Origin: Pantoea sp. Lij88
GTDB taxonomy: Bacteria; Pseudomonadota; Gammaproteobacteria; Enterobacterales; Enterobacteriaceae
DNA length: 64,000 bases
NCBI RefSeq assembly: GCF_030062155.1
Contig: NZ_CP118267.1
Coordinates: 570,149-634,148 of the forward strand
Reading direction: 5' to 3'
Made by a program: the position numbers and the translations under genes. Shown here piece after piece: positions 25,022 to 34,049 of this stretch. Positions within the stretch are counted from its first letter, which is position 1. The number at the start of each line of letters is the position of its first letter. The notes under the pieces are model-generated. The model worked only from the letters and a program-made list of their open reading frames with translations. It was not told where the DNA came from and made no database searches.

Positions 25022-26191
25022 TTACTTCATCAGCACCTGAAACTTCGGGTTAAACTCATCAAATATCGGCAAGGCGGCCGCACCCAGCGCAGCCGTATCG
25101 CTGCCTGTCATGCCAGTCTTCAGACGCATATCGTTCAGATACCGTCCCCGCACTGACTGATAAAGCGGAGGTAACCGCTCAACCATCTGCTCCAGCAGCG
25201 GCGCAGGCATCATCCCGCCAATAATCACCGCCTCAGCATCAAACACCGACTCCAGAATATTGATCGCCTGGCGCAACGGCGTCATGACGCTCTCAATCCA
25301 CGCAGTGAACAGCGCAGGGTCAATCTGCAGCAGATCCTCAGGCAGCGCCCGCATCGGATCGAGCCCGCAGAATTCATAGGCGGCCTGTAACGAGACATAC
25401 CGCTCCAGACAGCCCTGATTACCGCAGTAGCAGTCGCGGCCGCCAGGTTCCACGACGATGTGTCCAATCTCACCCGCATTATGGGCGTGGCCGGTATAGA
25501 TATGGCCATCGGTGAAGATCCCCGCGCCCAGGCCGGTACCGATATAGAGATAGATAAAGGAGTTAAGGTGGCGCGCCGTACCGTGAAAGCGCTCGCCAAT
25601 AGCGGCAACCGTGGCGTCGTTTTCCAGCGTCACCGGCAGGCCGCTGATGGCGGCAAGTTCAGCCTCGATATCGACCTGCTCCCAGCCGTTTAGCGTCGTC
25701 GGCCCGACAGATGAAATCCCCTCAACGCCAAAAGGTCCCGGCATCACCACGCCAATGCCCAGCACTTTCTGCCACTGAGCGCCGAGAAAGAGGCGCATTT
25801 CCTCCAGCACGTCGGCAATGCACGCCAGGGTGGCAGCCGGCTGCGGCTTTTGCACCAGAACGAGGCGGCGGAAATGCACTTCACCGCTGAGATCGACCAG
25901 CACCAGCAGCAGCGTCTGATGATCCAGATGAATGCCGATCGACCAGGCACTGGTGGGATTCAGCGTAACCGGAATCGAGGGCTGACCGCGCCCGCTGCGG
26001 CGCGGCTGGCGGCTGGTCAGCAGTTCAGCCTGCTCCAGTTCCGCCACGATATTCGAGACGGTCTGCGGCGTCAGCGCCGTCATGCGGGCCAGTTCGGCAC
26101 GGGTCAGTTCACCGTGCAGGCGAATGGCTTCAATCACCACACGCCGGTTATGCGCCCGCGCATGTTCAAGGTTGGTACCTGAGGTTTTCAT
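25022..26191 (-). CDS. ROK-family transcriptional repressor
   Basis: A 389-residue ROK protein starting at the ATG at 26191 after GGAAAACAAC; the upstream extension lacks a ribosome site. The N-terminal winged helix (HGELTRAELARMTALTPQTVSNIV, quoted in two parts) is followed by a sugar-kinase-like domain: TGLGAGIFTDGHIYTGHAHNAGEIGHI and the Cys-rich zinc motif CYCGNQGCLE. It resembles NagC/Mlc/XylR repressors. It is divergent from a sugar ABC operon across a spacer that holds a 25-bp palindrome, so it most likely represses that operon and itself until a sugar or sugar phosphate is present. The inducer is unknown. Missing kinase catalytic residues cannot be judged with certainty by eye. Confidence 0.9.
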   Translation of the reverse strand: MKTSGTNLEHARAHNRRVVIEAIRLHGELTRAELARMTALTPQTVSNIVAELEQAELLTSRQPRRSGRGQPSIPVTLNPTSAWSIGIHLDHQTLLLVLVDLSGEVHFRRLVLVQKPQPAATLACIADVLEEMRLFLGAQWQKVLGIGVVMPGPFGVEGISSVGPTTLNGWEQVDIEAELAAISGLPVTLENDATVAAIGERFHGTARHLNSFIYLYIGTGLGAGIFTDGHIYTGHAHNAGEIGHIVVEPGGRDCYCGNQGCLERYVSLQAAYEFCGLDPMRALPEDLLQIDPALFTAWIESVMTPLRQAINILESVFDAEAVIIGGMMPAPLLEQMVERLPPLYQSVRGRYLNDMRLKTGMTGSDTAALGAAALPIFDEFNPKFQVLMK

Positions 26192-26427
26192 GTTGTTTTC
26201 CATTACAGCGGGACCCGACAGTATTGGTCCCCAGGGACGTTCCGGCAAACAATATCTTTGATGCTGCACGCATTTTTCGCGCTTCAGCATAGGCAATTTT
26301 GCCATAAAAGCGCAGTCTGAGTTTCAGCGTTGTTACGGCTTTGTTGCTTTGCCTCTGGCACTTGTGGCACGCCGTTTGCTTGGTTCCTGACAGGTCAGTT
26401 CCCTCACTGACCAGAATTTTGCCCCTG

Positions 26428-26452
26428 ATTAAATCAATCAAATTGATTTAAT
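26428..26452. promoter_or_regulatory. AT-rich palindrome, likely ROK operator
   Basis: Perfect inverted repeat ATTAAATCAAT-CAA-ATTGATTTAAT. It lies 37 bp before the binding-protein start and about 237 bp upstream of the ROK gene. AT-rich palindromes of this type are bound by NagC/Mlc-type ROK repressors. The symmetry is seen; binding is inferred. Confidence 0.6.
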
Positions 26453-26488
26453 TAACCGACAGCCTGTTGCTGCATAGTGGAGAAGACC

Positions 26489-27736
26489 ATGTCACAGCGT
26501 TATACCCCCAAACTGAAAGCCGGGTTCGCCGCCTTACTGATGTTGAGCGCAGGCAGCGCGGCGGCGGCCAGCCAGATCAATGCCCTGTTTATGACGCAGG
26601 CGGCCTATAGCGAAAATGATATCCGCGCGATGACGCAGGATTTTCAAAAGCAGCACCCGGATGTCACCGTCAATCTGGAGTTTGTTCCTTATGAAGCGCT
26701 GCACGACAAGATCGTAGCGGCGCGTGGCGCGGGCGGTAATGGCTATGATGTGGTGCTGTTCGATGCCATCTGGCCAGCGGAATTTGCCCGTTTCGATCTG
26801 CTGCAGGATGTCAGCGCCCGCATTACGCCAGAGGAAAAAGAGAAGGTCTTCCCGGGCGCAATGAATACCGTGGTCTATAAGGGTAAGACGCTGGGTATGC
26901 CGTGGATCCTCGATACCAAATACCTCTATTACAACAAAGCGATGCTGGCTAAAGCGGGCATCACCACCCCGCCACAGACCTGGCAGCAGGTGCTGGATGA
27001 CGCGAAGATCATCAAGGACAAAAAGATTGTGACGTACCCGCTGGTCTGGAGCTGGTCCCAGGCGGAAGCGCTGGTGTGTGACTACACCACGCTGGTGTCA
27101 GGCTTTGGCGGACAGTTCTATCAGAACGGCAAACTCGACTTCTCCAGCCCGGCCTCGCTTAAGGCGCTGAACCTGATGAAAAGCTCGCTTGATGAGGGGC
27201 TGAGTAACCCGGCTTCCCGTGAATATCTGGAAGAGGATGTGCGCAAATCATTCTCTAATGGCGATGCGGCTTTCGCGCTGAACTGGACCTACATGTACAA
27301 CATGGCGAACGATCCTAAGCAGAGCAAAGTGGCGGGCGACGTTGGCATCATGCCTGCGCCGGGCGATGCGCCAGGAAAAGTGGGTGCGGTGAACGGGTCG
27401 ATGGGACTGGGGATCACCAAAGGCAGCACGCATGCTAATGAGGCGTGGCAGTACATTCAGTACATGACCTCACAGCCGGTTCAGAACCAGTATGCGAAGC
27501 TCAGCCTGCCAATCTGGAAATCCTCTTATCAGGATGAGGCAGTGAAAAAGGATCAGGAGAGTCTGATTACTGCGGCGGACAAATCGCTAAACGTGATGCT
27601 GTCACGTCCGGAGACTGCGGACTATTCGCGCCTGTCAAACCAGCTGCAGCAGCAGTTACAGCAGGTATTGCTGGGTAAAGTCCCGGCTCAGGACGCGATG
27701 GCAACGGTGGATAAAAGCGCCGCCCGGTTACGTTAA
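26489..27736 (+). CDS. sugar ABC transporter substrate-binding protein
   Basis: A 415-residue periplasmic protein; the ATG at 26489 follows GGAGAAGACC. Signal peptide ends near GSAAAA. It is a family 1 (MalE-like) binding protein: NDIRAMTQDFQKQHPDVTVNLEFVPYEALHDKIVAA in parts, then YDVVLFDAIWPAEFA, GKTLGMPWILDTKYLYYNK and the conserved GDAAFALNWTYM. It should bind a disaccharide, polyol or sugar conjugate for import. It is the first gene of a five-gene operon (binding protein, two permeases, PfkB kinase, ATPase) and is divergent from a ROK repressor. Substrate not identifiable from sequence. Confidence 0.9.
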   Translation: MSQRYTPKLKAGFAALLMLSAGSAAAASQINALFMTQAAYSENDIRAMTQDFQKQHPDVTVNLEFVPYEALHDKIVAARGAGGNGYDVVLFDAIWPAEFARFDLLQDVSARITPEEKEKVFPGAMNTVVYKGKTLGMPWILDTKYLYYNKAMLAKAGITTPPQTWQQVLDDAKIIKDKKIVTYPLVWSWSQAEALVCDYTTLVSGFGGQFYQNGKLDFSSPASLKALNLMKSSLDEGLSNPASREYLEEDVRKSFSNGDAAFALNWTYMYNMANDPKQSKVAGDVGIMPAPGDAPGKVGAVNGSMGLGITKGSTHANEAWQYIQYMTSQPVQNQYAKLSLPIWKSSYQDEAVKKDQESLITAADKSLNVMLSRPETADYSRLSNQLQQQLQQVLLGKVPAQDAMATVDKSAARLR

Positions 27737-27745
27737 GGAGTTATG

Positions 27746-28654
27746 ATGCTGAGTTTGCGTCAACGCGAACAGCGTCAGGCATGGGTGCTGCTGGCACCCA
27801 TGCTGCTGGTGATGCTGCTGCTTACCGCCTGGCCTCTTCTGCGCACCATCTGGCTCAGTTTTACCGATGCTGCGCTGATTGGCAGCGGTGAAACGCCTGC
27901 CTGGATTGGGCTGGAAAACTATCTCTATGCGCTCAGCGATCCCGATTTTCGGGCGTCGATCTGGCGCACGCTCTACTTCACTCTGGTCTCCGTCACTTTT
28001 GAAGGGATCATCGGCGTGCTGGTAGCGCTGCTGCTCAATCAGAAGTTCATCGGCCGTAATGTGTTGCGGGTACTGGTGATTCTGCCGTGGGCGCTGCCGA
28101 CCATCGTCAACGCGATGATGTGGCGGCTCAACTTCAACCCCGATTACGGCAGCATTAACGCCCTGCTCAGCCAGCTCGGTATTATTGATGGCTACCGCAG
28201 CTGGCTGGGATCGCCGGATTCGGCGCTCAATGCGGTGATGTTTGCGGATATCTGGAAAAACTATCCGCTGGTCACCCTGCTGGTGCTGGCCGCGCTGCAG
28301 TCGATTCCTGACGATCTGTATGAAGCGGCACGGCTGGATGGTGCTTCAGCATGGCGTCGGTTCCGGGCAATTACCTTCCCGGCAATTGTTGCTCCGCTCG
28401 GCGTCGCGCTGGTGTTACGCACCATCGATGCCTTTAAGATCTTCGACATCATTTACGTGATGACGCGCGGCGGCCCGGTGGACAGCACCAAAACCCTCAG
28501 CTTTTTCGTCTATCAGGAGTCGTTCAGCTATCTGCGTGCCGGCAGCGGTGCGGCCTACGCGATACTGATGACGCTGATGTGCGCCCTGCTAATTACGCTC
28601 TATCTGCTGATGTTGTGGCATCAGCGCCGCCGGAGTTCTGCTTATGAAAACTAA
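27746..28654 (+). CDS. sugar ABC transporter permease, MalF type
   Basis: A 302-residue inner-membrane protein with six predicted membrane spans. Two ATGs (27743, 27746) follow AAGGAG; the second gives the better spacing. The EAA loop (YEAARLDGASAWRRFRAITFP, shown from position about 189) and the RTIDAFKIFDIIYVMTRGGP segment are typical of the MalF/UgpA group. It forms the channel with the MalG-type partner. Its gene overlaps the next gene by 11 bp, so translation is coupled. Confidence 0.9.
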   Translation: MLSLRQREQRQAWVLLAPMLLVMLLLTAWPLLRTIWLSFTDAALIGSGETPAWIGLENYLYALSDPDFRASIWRTLYFTLVSVTFEGIIGVLVALLLNQKFIGRNVLRVLVILPWALPTIVNAMMWRLNFNPDYGSINALLSQLGIIDGYRSWLGSPDSALNAVMFADIWKNYPLVTLLVLAALQSIPDDLYEAARLDGASAWRRFRAITFPAIVAPLGVALVLRTIDAFKIFDIIYVMTRGGPVDSTKTLSFFVYQESFSYLRAGSGAAYAILMTLMCALLITLYLLMLWHQRRRSSAYEN

Positions 28655-29483
28655 ACTGCGACGGGTACTGCGCTATGGAGCTGCGCTGCTGGTCGCCATC
28701 AGCATTCTGGCTCCGATGGGCTGGCTGTTTCTGATGAGCGTCAGCTCTGCCAGCGATCTCTCTCGCGTGCCGCTGGAGTGGCTGCCGCGTCAGTGGGATT
28801 TCAGCCGCTATCAGAGGCTGATTTCGCTGGCACCGAACCAGCCGGGCAACATTTTCCTGCATGCGCTGGGTAACAGCCTGCTGGTCGCGACGGTGGCCAC
28901 GGCGATCTCGCTGCTGCTGGCAATACCGGCGGCGTTCAGCTTCTCACGCTACAGCGGCCGCGATGCCTGGCTTTCCGGCGCACTGGCGATCTACATGGTG
29001 CCGCCGGTGGCGTTTGTGCTGCCGCTCTACTTCCTGCTGCAACAGCTGGGGCTGCTCAACACCCGTCCCGGCCTGGTGATGGTCTACTGCTCGTTGATCC
29101 TGCCGTTCCTGACCTGGATGCTGAAGAATCAGTTCGACTCGCTGCCGCGTGATATCGAACAGGCTGCCCGTCTGGATGGCCTGCGCTTCTGGCAGGTTCT
29201 GCTGCGCATCACGCTGCCGCTGGCGAAACCGGTATTAGGCGCTGCTGCCCTGTTTGGCTGGCTGCTCGCCTGGGATGAGTTTTTCTACGCCCTGCTGTTC
29301 ACCAGCAATATTTCGGCTCAGACCCTGCCGGTCGCGATTGCCGGTTTTACCGCCGGACGCGCGACGGATGATGGTCTGATCGCGGCGATTGGCATTCTGG
29401 CTTCGGTGCCGCCTCTGTTTATTGCCATCTGGTTGCAGAAGACGCTGGTCAGCGGTCTCACCAGCGGCGGAAGTAAGGGATAA
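28644..29483 (+). CDS. sugar ABC transporter permease, MalG type
   Basis: A 279-residue inner-membrane protein with six predicted spans. The EAA loop is IEQAARLDGLRFWQVLLRITLP (in the last third) and the N-terminal part shows FLMSVSSASDLSR before the channel domain. It is the second half of the heterodimeric permease. It overlaps the MalF-type gene by 11 bp upstream. The stop is two bases before the kinase start. Confidence 0.9.
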   Translation: MKTKLRRVLRYGAALLVAISILAPMGWLFLMSVSSASDLSRVPLEWLPRQWDFSRYQRLISLAPNQPGNIFLHALGNSLLVATVATAISLLLAIPAAFSFSRYSGRDAWLSGALAIYMVPPVAFVLPLYFLLQQLGLLNTRPGLVMVYCSLILPFLTWMLKNQFDSLPRDIEQAARLDGLRFWQVLLRITLPLAKPVLGAAALFGWLLAWDEFFYALLFTSNISAQTLPVAIAGFTAGRATDDGLIAAIGILASVPPLFIAIWLQKTLVSGLTSGGSKG

Positions 29484-29485
29484 TT

Positions 29486-30433
29486 ATGGACAAGACCATC
29501 GCGTCCACGCTTTATGTGGTGGGCAATATTAACGTCGATTTAATCATGAGTACGCTCAGCGACTGGCCGAAGCGCGGCACAGAAGTGATGCTGCAGCACA
29601 GCGAGTTACGTCCTGGCGGATCGGCCGGTAACTGCGCACTGGCCCTCGAAGCGATGCAGGTGCCGCATCGCGCCATCGCCAATCAGGGCGATGATGGCTT
29701 CAGCCACTGGCTCGCCAGTCATTTTCCTCAAAGTGCCGCACACTGGCCGCGCTATGCCTGTGAGACCTCGCTGACGGTGGGCGTGACGCATCCCGATAAC
29801 GAACGATCGTTTCTCAGCAATCACGGTCATATCACCGTGCTGACCGCTGACGATGTGCTGGCCCAGCTGCCGTTGCAGGCGACGCCGGGCGACATCGTGC
29901 TGCTGTGCGGCACCTTTCTCTGTCTTGAACTCTACACCCACTATCCGGCGCTGCTGGCCGCGCTGCAGCAGCGTGGCTTCTGTATCGCTGTGGATACCGG
30001 CTGGCCGCCTGCGGGCTGGAGCGATGCGCTTCGCCTGGAGATGGGGAGCTGGTTAGCGGACTGTGACTGGCTGCTACTCAATGAGGTGGAAGCGCTGGGT
30101 TTAGCGGGCGCAGACCTGCTGGAACAAAGCGGTAAACGACTGGCCACTCAGCTCAGTGGTCGTGGCGGTTGTGTGATTAAGTGTGGCGCAGAGGGCGCGC
30201 GTCTCTGGTCTGCCGCCTCGGTGCAGTTTGCCGCCGGTCAGCCGGTGACGGTGGTCGATACCATTGGTGCCGGTGACAGTTTCAATGCCGGATTTCTTAC
30301 TGCACTGCTCTACCGCCAGTCATCGCTCACCGCGCTGCGCTGGGGCATTGAAGTGGCTTCACAGGCGATAAGCAGCTCTCCGCGCCGCTATCCCAGCTGG
30401 CAACAACTCCAACTTTCAAATGAGGTGCGCTGA
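29486..30433 (+). CDS. PfkB-family sugar kinase
   Basis: A 315-residue ribokinase/PfkB-type kinase. It has the first signature GGSAGNCALALEAMQ, and the second, DTIGAGDSFNAGFLTALL, which holds the catalytic Asp and anion hole. It should phosphorylate the imported sugar, or a product of it, at a hydroxymethyl or ring hydroxyl using ATP. It sits inside the transporter operon between permease and ATPase genes, so its substrate is very likely what the transporter brings in. The closest named kinase cannot be told by eye; ribose, fructose, inosine and keto-deoxy sugars are all possible. Confidence 0.88.
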   Translation: MDKTIASTLYVVGNINVDLIMSTLSDWPKRGTEVMLQHSELRPGGSAGNCALALEAMQVPHRAIANQGDDGFSHWLASHFPQSAAHWPRYACETSLTVGVTHPDNERSFLSNHGHITVLTADDVLAQLPLQATPGDIVLLCGTFLCLELYTHYPALLAALQQRGFCIAVDTGWPPAGWSDALRLEMGSWLADCDWLLLNEVEALGLAGADLLEQSGKRLATQLSGRGGCVIKCGAEGARLWSAASVQFAAGQPVTVVDTIGAGDSFNAGFLTALLYRQSSLTALRWGIEVASQAISSSPRRYPSWQQLQLSNEVR

Positions 30434-30435
30434 AT

Positions 30436-31518
30436 ATGGCCAGTGTTGAACTTGTACAGGTGGCGAAGCGCTACGGAAAACAGAGCGTGCTTCATCCGCT
30501 GGATTTAACCATTCCTGACGGCAGTTTTACCGTGCTGGTCGGTCCCTCTGGTTGCGGCAAATCCACCCTGTTGCGGCTGCTTGCCGGTCTGGATACCCTC
30601 TCTGATGGGGCGATCATGCTGGATAAAAAACAGATTAACGATCTCGATCCCGCTGACCGGGATATCGCGATGGTGTTTCAGAGCTATGCGCTCTATCCGC
30701 ATCTTACCGTCGCAGAGAATCTGGCGTTTCACATGCAGGTAAAAAAGGTGAAGCGCGAGGAGCAGAAAAGCAAAATCGCCCGCATCGCAGGCATTCTCGG
30801 CATCGATCAGCTGCTGCAGCGTTATCCACGCGCGTTGTCGGGTGGACAGCGGCAGCGCGTGGCAATGGGACGGGCGATGGTGCGCAACCCGCAGGTGTTT
30901 CTGTTCGATGAACCACTCTCTAACCTTGATGCGCAGTTGCGCATGGAGCTGCGCGCCGAGATTAAGTCTCTGCATCAGCGGTTCAAAACCACGATGGTTT
31001 ATGTCACCCACGATCAGGTCGAGGCGATGACGCTGGCAGATCAGATTGTGGTGATGAAAGAAGGGGTGATTGTGCAACAGGGTGCGCCGCTGGCGATTTA
31101 TGACCGCCCGGTTAACACCTTTGTGGCCCGGTTTATCGGCTCGCCGCCGATGAATCTGCTGGATGCGCGCTTCCAGACACGCGACGGCCTGCCTGGCGTC
31201 TGCTGTGGCGAGCAGTGGCTGCCGTTGCCCCCTCGCTGGCACAGTGCGGCTCAGCAGCAGGCCGATCAGCCCGTGACGCTGGGCGTACGACCTCACGATC
31301 TGATTTTTGATGCCAGCGGGCAACCGGCGACGGTGAACATTGTGGAGATCACAGGGGAATCAACGCTGTTACACCTGAACTGGCAGGGTTTCCCGCTGCA
31401 TATGCAGCTGAGCGGTCGCAGTGATGCCGTGCCGGGCGGGACGCTGCCGGTGACCGTGAATCCGGATAAGATGCACCTGTTTGATGCCAGCAGCGGCGTG
31501 CGGCTGACGGAACAGTGA
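30436..31518 (+). CDS. sugar ABC transporter ATP-binding protein, MalK/UgpC type
   Basis: A 360-residue ATPase with Walker A GPSGCGKST, Q-loop MVFQSYALYPH, signature LSGGQRQRVAMGRA, Walker B FLFDEPLSNLD and switch His in YVTHDQVEA. After about residue 240 it has the OB-fold regulatory extension typical of MalK, UgpC and MsmK (GVRPHDL, VNIVEITGE). Such extensions interact with regulators or EIIA-Glc. It is the last gene of the operon and ends two codons before the terminator. Confidence 0.92.
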   Translation: MASVELVQVAKRYGKQSVLHPLDLTIPDGSFTVLVGPSGCGKSTLLRLLAGLDTLSDGAIMLDKKQINDLDPADRDIAMVFQSYALYPHLTVAENLAFHMQVKKVKREEQKSKIARIAGILGIDQLLQRYPRALSGGQRQRVAMGRAMVRNPQVFLFDEPLSNLDAQLRMELRAEIKSLHQRFKTTMVYVTHDQVEAMTLADQIVVMKEGVIVQQGAPLAIYDRPVNTFVARFIGSPPMNLLDARFQTRDGLPGVCCGEQWLPLPPRWHSAAQQQADQPVTLGVRPHDLIFDASGQPATVNIVEITGESTLLHLNWQGFPLHMQLSGRSDAVPGGTLPVTVNPDKMHLFDASSGVRLTEQ

Positions 31519-31521
31519 TAA

Positions 31522-31546
31522 AAAAACCCGCCGCTGGCGGGTTTTT
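31522..31546. terminator. bidirectional terminator, sugar operon / chemoreceptor
   Basis: AAAAACCCGCC, loop GCT, GGCGGGTTTTT. Perfect 11-bp symmetry serves both convergent transcripts. Confidence 0.92.
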
Positions 31547-31587
31547 AGTCTGTGAAGCAGATACTGGCTCAGGGAACCTACGGCCCC

Positions 31588-33528
31588 TTATGCCAGATGA
31601 AACTGCTCCACCGTCTGTGACAGCTGTTGCGCCTGATCCTCCAGCGAACTGGCGGCCGCCGACATCTGTTGCACCAGCGCGGCGTTCTGCTGAGTGACGC
31701 CATCCATTTCATTGACGGCAATCGTTACCTGACTGATGCCACGCGCCTGCTCGCTTGATGCGGTGACAATCTCGCCGATAATGCCCTGCACCGAATTCAC
31801 CGCGTGCATCATCTCCTGCATGGTTTTACCGGCATCGTTCACCAGCCGGACGCCGCTCTCGACCCGTACGCTCGACTCTTCAATCAGTGCGCCGATCTCT
31901 TTCACCGCATTCGCGCTGCGCTGGGCCAGATTACGCACTTCAGAGGCGACCACGGCAAAACCGCGGCCCTGCTCACCGGCACGAGCGGCTTCTACCGCCG
32001 CGTTCAGCGCCAGAATATTGGTCTGGAAAGCAATGCTGTTAATCATAGTGGTAATGTCGCCGATCTTTTTCGAACTGTCATCGATCTGCGCCATCGTCTG
32101 CACCACCTCACCTACCAGCGATGCACCGCGACTGGCGATGTGCGTGGCGTTCTCCGTCAGGCTGGTCGCCTGCTGCGCGTTATCGGCGTTCAGGCGAATC
32201 GTGGCGCTGATCTGCTCCATACTGGCTGCGGTCTGCTCCAGCGCGGCAGCCTGCTCTTCAGTGCGTGACGCCAGATTGAGGTTGCCGCTGGCAATTTCGC
32301 CCGCGCCCTGACGTACTGATTCACTGGAATCTTTAATCTGCCCGACAATCTGCCGGAGCTGGCTTTGCATGGTGTTAAGCGCGAAAAAGAGGCTGCTGCT
32401 GTCGCCGCTTTTCACTGCGATCCGGTTATCCAGTTTGCCATCGGCAACGGCCAGCGCAATATGGGCTGCTTCAACCGGTTCGCCACCAATCGGACGCAGC
32501 ACTTTACGGCTGAACAGCATGCCCAGCACCGCACCGACCAGCATGACGCTCACGACCATCAGGATCACCGCCCACATCAGCTGTCGGGTGGAGGCGGCCA
32601 TGACCTGACTGACCGGGGCAACGACGCCGAGATACCAGGGTTTGTCGCTGTTACCAATCACCACCGGCTGCCAGGTCACTAAGGCATCTTCACCCAGCAC
32701 GGCATCAAAATGCTGTACGACTGTCGTCGTAAAACCATCTTTTTCACCTTTCCAGGGTTTCCCGGCTTCATCTTTCACCGGTGAGGAGACGACATTCCCG
32801 TTAGCAGAGAGCAACAGGGCATAGCCGCTGCCCTGCCAGGGTTTGATCTGATTCACTTTCTGCTGCAGTGATGCCAGTGAAATATCAGAGGTGACCACCG
32901 CCTTTAAGGTGCCCTGATCCATAATCACAGCCGCGACGGAGGTGAGCAGCGTCGGTACGCCGTTATAGGCATAACTGTAGGGTTCGGTGAGCGTGTCTTT
33001 TTGTGATTTTTGCGGGACCAGATAGTAATCGCCCTGACCCGGCGTCAGATAGGAGAGCAGCGGATGCATCGCGTATTTACCCGACGCGTCGCGATCCACA
33101 AAAAAGGCATAGCGACCCTGTGGGGCCTGACCAGGCTGTGAGGCAAAATCAGCATCCCGGCCATCAAAGGCATTCTGTTCAAATATGACAGACATCGACA
33201 GATAGTCCGGATTAGCGCGCAGCGCATACTCCATCACCTTATCCGCCGCTTTGCGATCGGTAATTCCGGCGCCAGGTAAGGCGATCAGACTTTGACCGAG
33301 AAGGCTGGCGACATCGCGGGCATGACTCAGTTCCTGCTGAACCTGTAACGCACGGCTCTGCGCAATCTGCTGCAGATATTTTTCGGCCAGCTCTTTCTGT
33401 TCTTTACCCGACTGCCAGCTGAGGACCCCGATAGTCACGGTAAACCCCAGCACTATTGTTAAACCACCCATGATTAACATCTGCGCACGGGTACTCATTT
33501 TTTTCTTATGTGTTACCTGACTGGCCAT
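31588..33528 (-). CDS. methyl-accepting chemotaxis protein with Cache sensor
   Basis: A 646-residue chemoreceptor starting at the ATG at 33528 after AGGGGAATCACT. Order of parts: a membrane segment at about residues 15-38, a large periplasmic double-Cache-type sensor (about 40-295, with [14 protein letters not shown] and [13 protein letters not shown]), a second membrane segment ([21 protein letters not shown] region), a HAMP domain starting [11 protein letters not shown], and the cytoplasmic coiled coil with the strongly conserved tip [21 protein letters not shown]. It signals to CheA/CheW. The C-terminus lacks the NWETF-type CheR tether, so methylation depends on other receptors. Cache sensors often bind amino acids or organic acids. 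The ligand is unknown. Confidence 0.9.
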   Translation of the reverse strand: MASQVTHKKKMSTRAQMLIMGGLTIVLGFTVTIGVLSWQSGKEQKELAEKYLQQIAQSRALQVQQELSHARDVASLLGQSLIALPGAGITDRKAADKVMEYALRANPDYLSMSVIFEQNAFDGRDADFASQPGQAPQGRYAFFVDRDASGKYAMHPLLSYLTPGQGDYYLVPQKSQKDTLTEPYSYAYNGVPTLLTSVAAVIMDQGTLKAVVTSDISLASLQQKVNQIKPWQGSGYALLLSANGNVVSSPVKDEAGKPWKGEKDGFTTTVVQHFDAVLGEDALVTWQPVVIGNSDKPWYLGVVAPVSQVMAASTRQLMWAVILMVVSVMLVGAVLGMLFSRKVLRPIGGEPVEAAHIALAVADGKLDNRIAVKSGDSSSLFFALNTMQSQLRQIVGQIKDSSESVRQGAGEIASGNLNLASRTEEQAAALEQTAASMEQISATIRLNADNAQQATSLTENATHIASRGASLVGEVVQTMAQIDDSSKKIGDITTMINSIAFQTNILALNAAVEAARAGEQGRGFAVVASEVRNLAQRSANAVKEIGALIEESSVRVESGVRLVNDAGKTMQEMMHAVNSVQGIIGEIVTASSEQARGISQVTIAVNEMDGVTQQNAALVQQMSAAASSLEDQAQQLSQTVEQFHLA

Positions 33529-33803
33529 AGTGATTCCCCTGAAATTTACCCGCTTCAATACCTCCTTGTGATTATCGTGCTCCTGAGATCTTCTATCGGC
33601 GGCGTTTTTTTGAACTTTAATAGGTGTTATTCCATCGTGACGGGGGGCTCACCGTGCGGGATGCAGGGAAGTTGATCGAAAAGGGATTATGCCGCTGCGA
33701 ATGAACGGGCTTTTTTTGATCTGCAACAATATTGCCGCCCGCTATTACTGTCAGTTTATGTCAACAGTTGCTGTAGCCCCCTTATCGCAGTGGAGAGAGA
33801 ACA

Positions 33804-33908
33804 ATGATCGGTAAATCAGGATTAGCTGTTGGGATGGTTGTCTGGTTAGCATATGTCGCCTGGATCGTTCACTACTACTCAGACACCTTTATGCAATTCT
33901 CCCGCTAA
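33804..33908 (+). CDS. 34-residue single-pass membrane protein
   Basis: A short frame MIGKSGLAVGMVVWLAYVAW..., ending in a TAA, with an ideal ribosome site (GGAGAGAGA, spacing 4). A UUCG tetraloop terminator follows seven bases after the stop. It encodes one hydrophobic helix (about residues 7-26) with a short polar tail HYYSDTFMQFSR. The complete expression unit (ribosome site, frame, dedicated terminator) argues strongly that this is a real small membrane protein. I do not recognise a named family. It lies 275 bp from the divergent chemoreceptor gene. The spacer up to the chemoreceptor has no other visible feature. Confidence 0.72.
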   Translation: MIGKSGLAVGMVVWLAYVAWIVHYYSDTFMQFSR

Positions 33909-33914
33909 GCAGAC

Positions 33915-33937
33915 AGGACCTTCGGGTCCTTTTTTTG
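33915..33937 (+). terminator. UUCG-loop terminator of the small membrane protein gene
   Basis: AGGACC-TTCG-GGTCCT followed by seven T, beginning seven bases after the stop codon. Confidence 0.92.
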
Positions 33938-33962
33938 CCCTCACGTCAGCCAGATTGGCCTG

Positions 33963-34047
33963 TGAGCCAGATATTCGTTATTATCGACTCATTCTGTGAG
34001 CCGAATATAAACGCTTATTCGGCTCATTCTCTCTGATAGTGAGCCGA
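33963..34047. promoter_or_regulatory. array of TGAGCCGA half-sites upstream of fic gene
   Basis: Five half-sites are seen before the start codon at 34050. TGAGCC occurs at 33963-33968. TCGACTCA (one mismatch, inverted) occurs near 33984-33991. TGAGCCGAATA lies at 33997-34007 and its exact inverse TATTCGGCTCA at 34016-34026. TGAGCCGA occurs at 34040-34047. The central pair is a perfect 11-bp inverted repeat with an 8-bp spacer. The array overlaps any promoter and ribosome site. The Fic protein encoded downstream has a C-terminal winged helix, so autoregulation through this array is the simplest reading. Confidence 0.65.
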
Positions 34048-34049
34048 TT

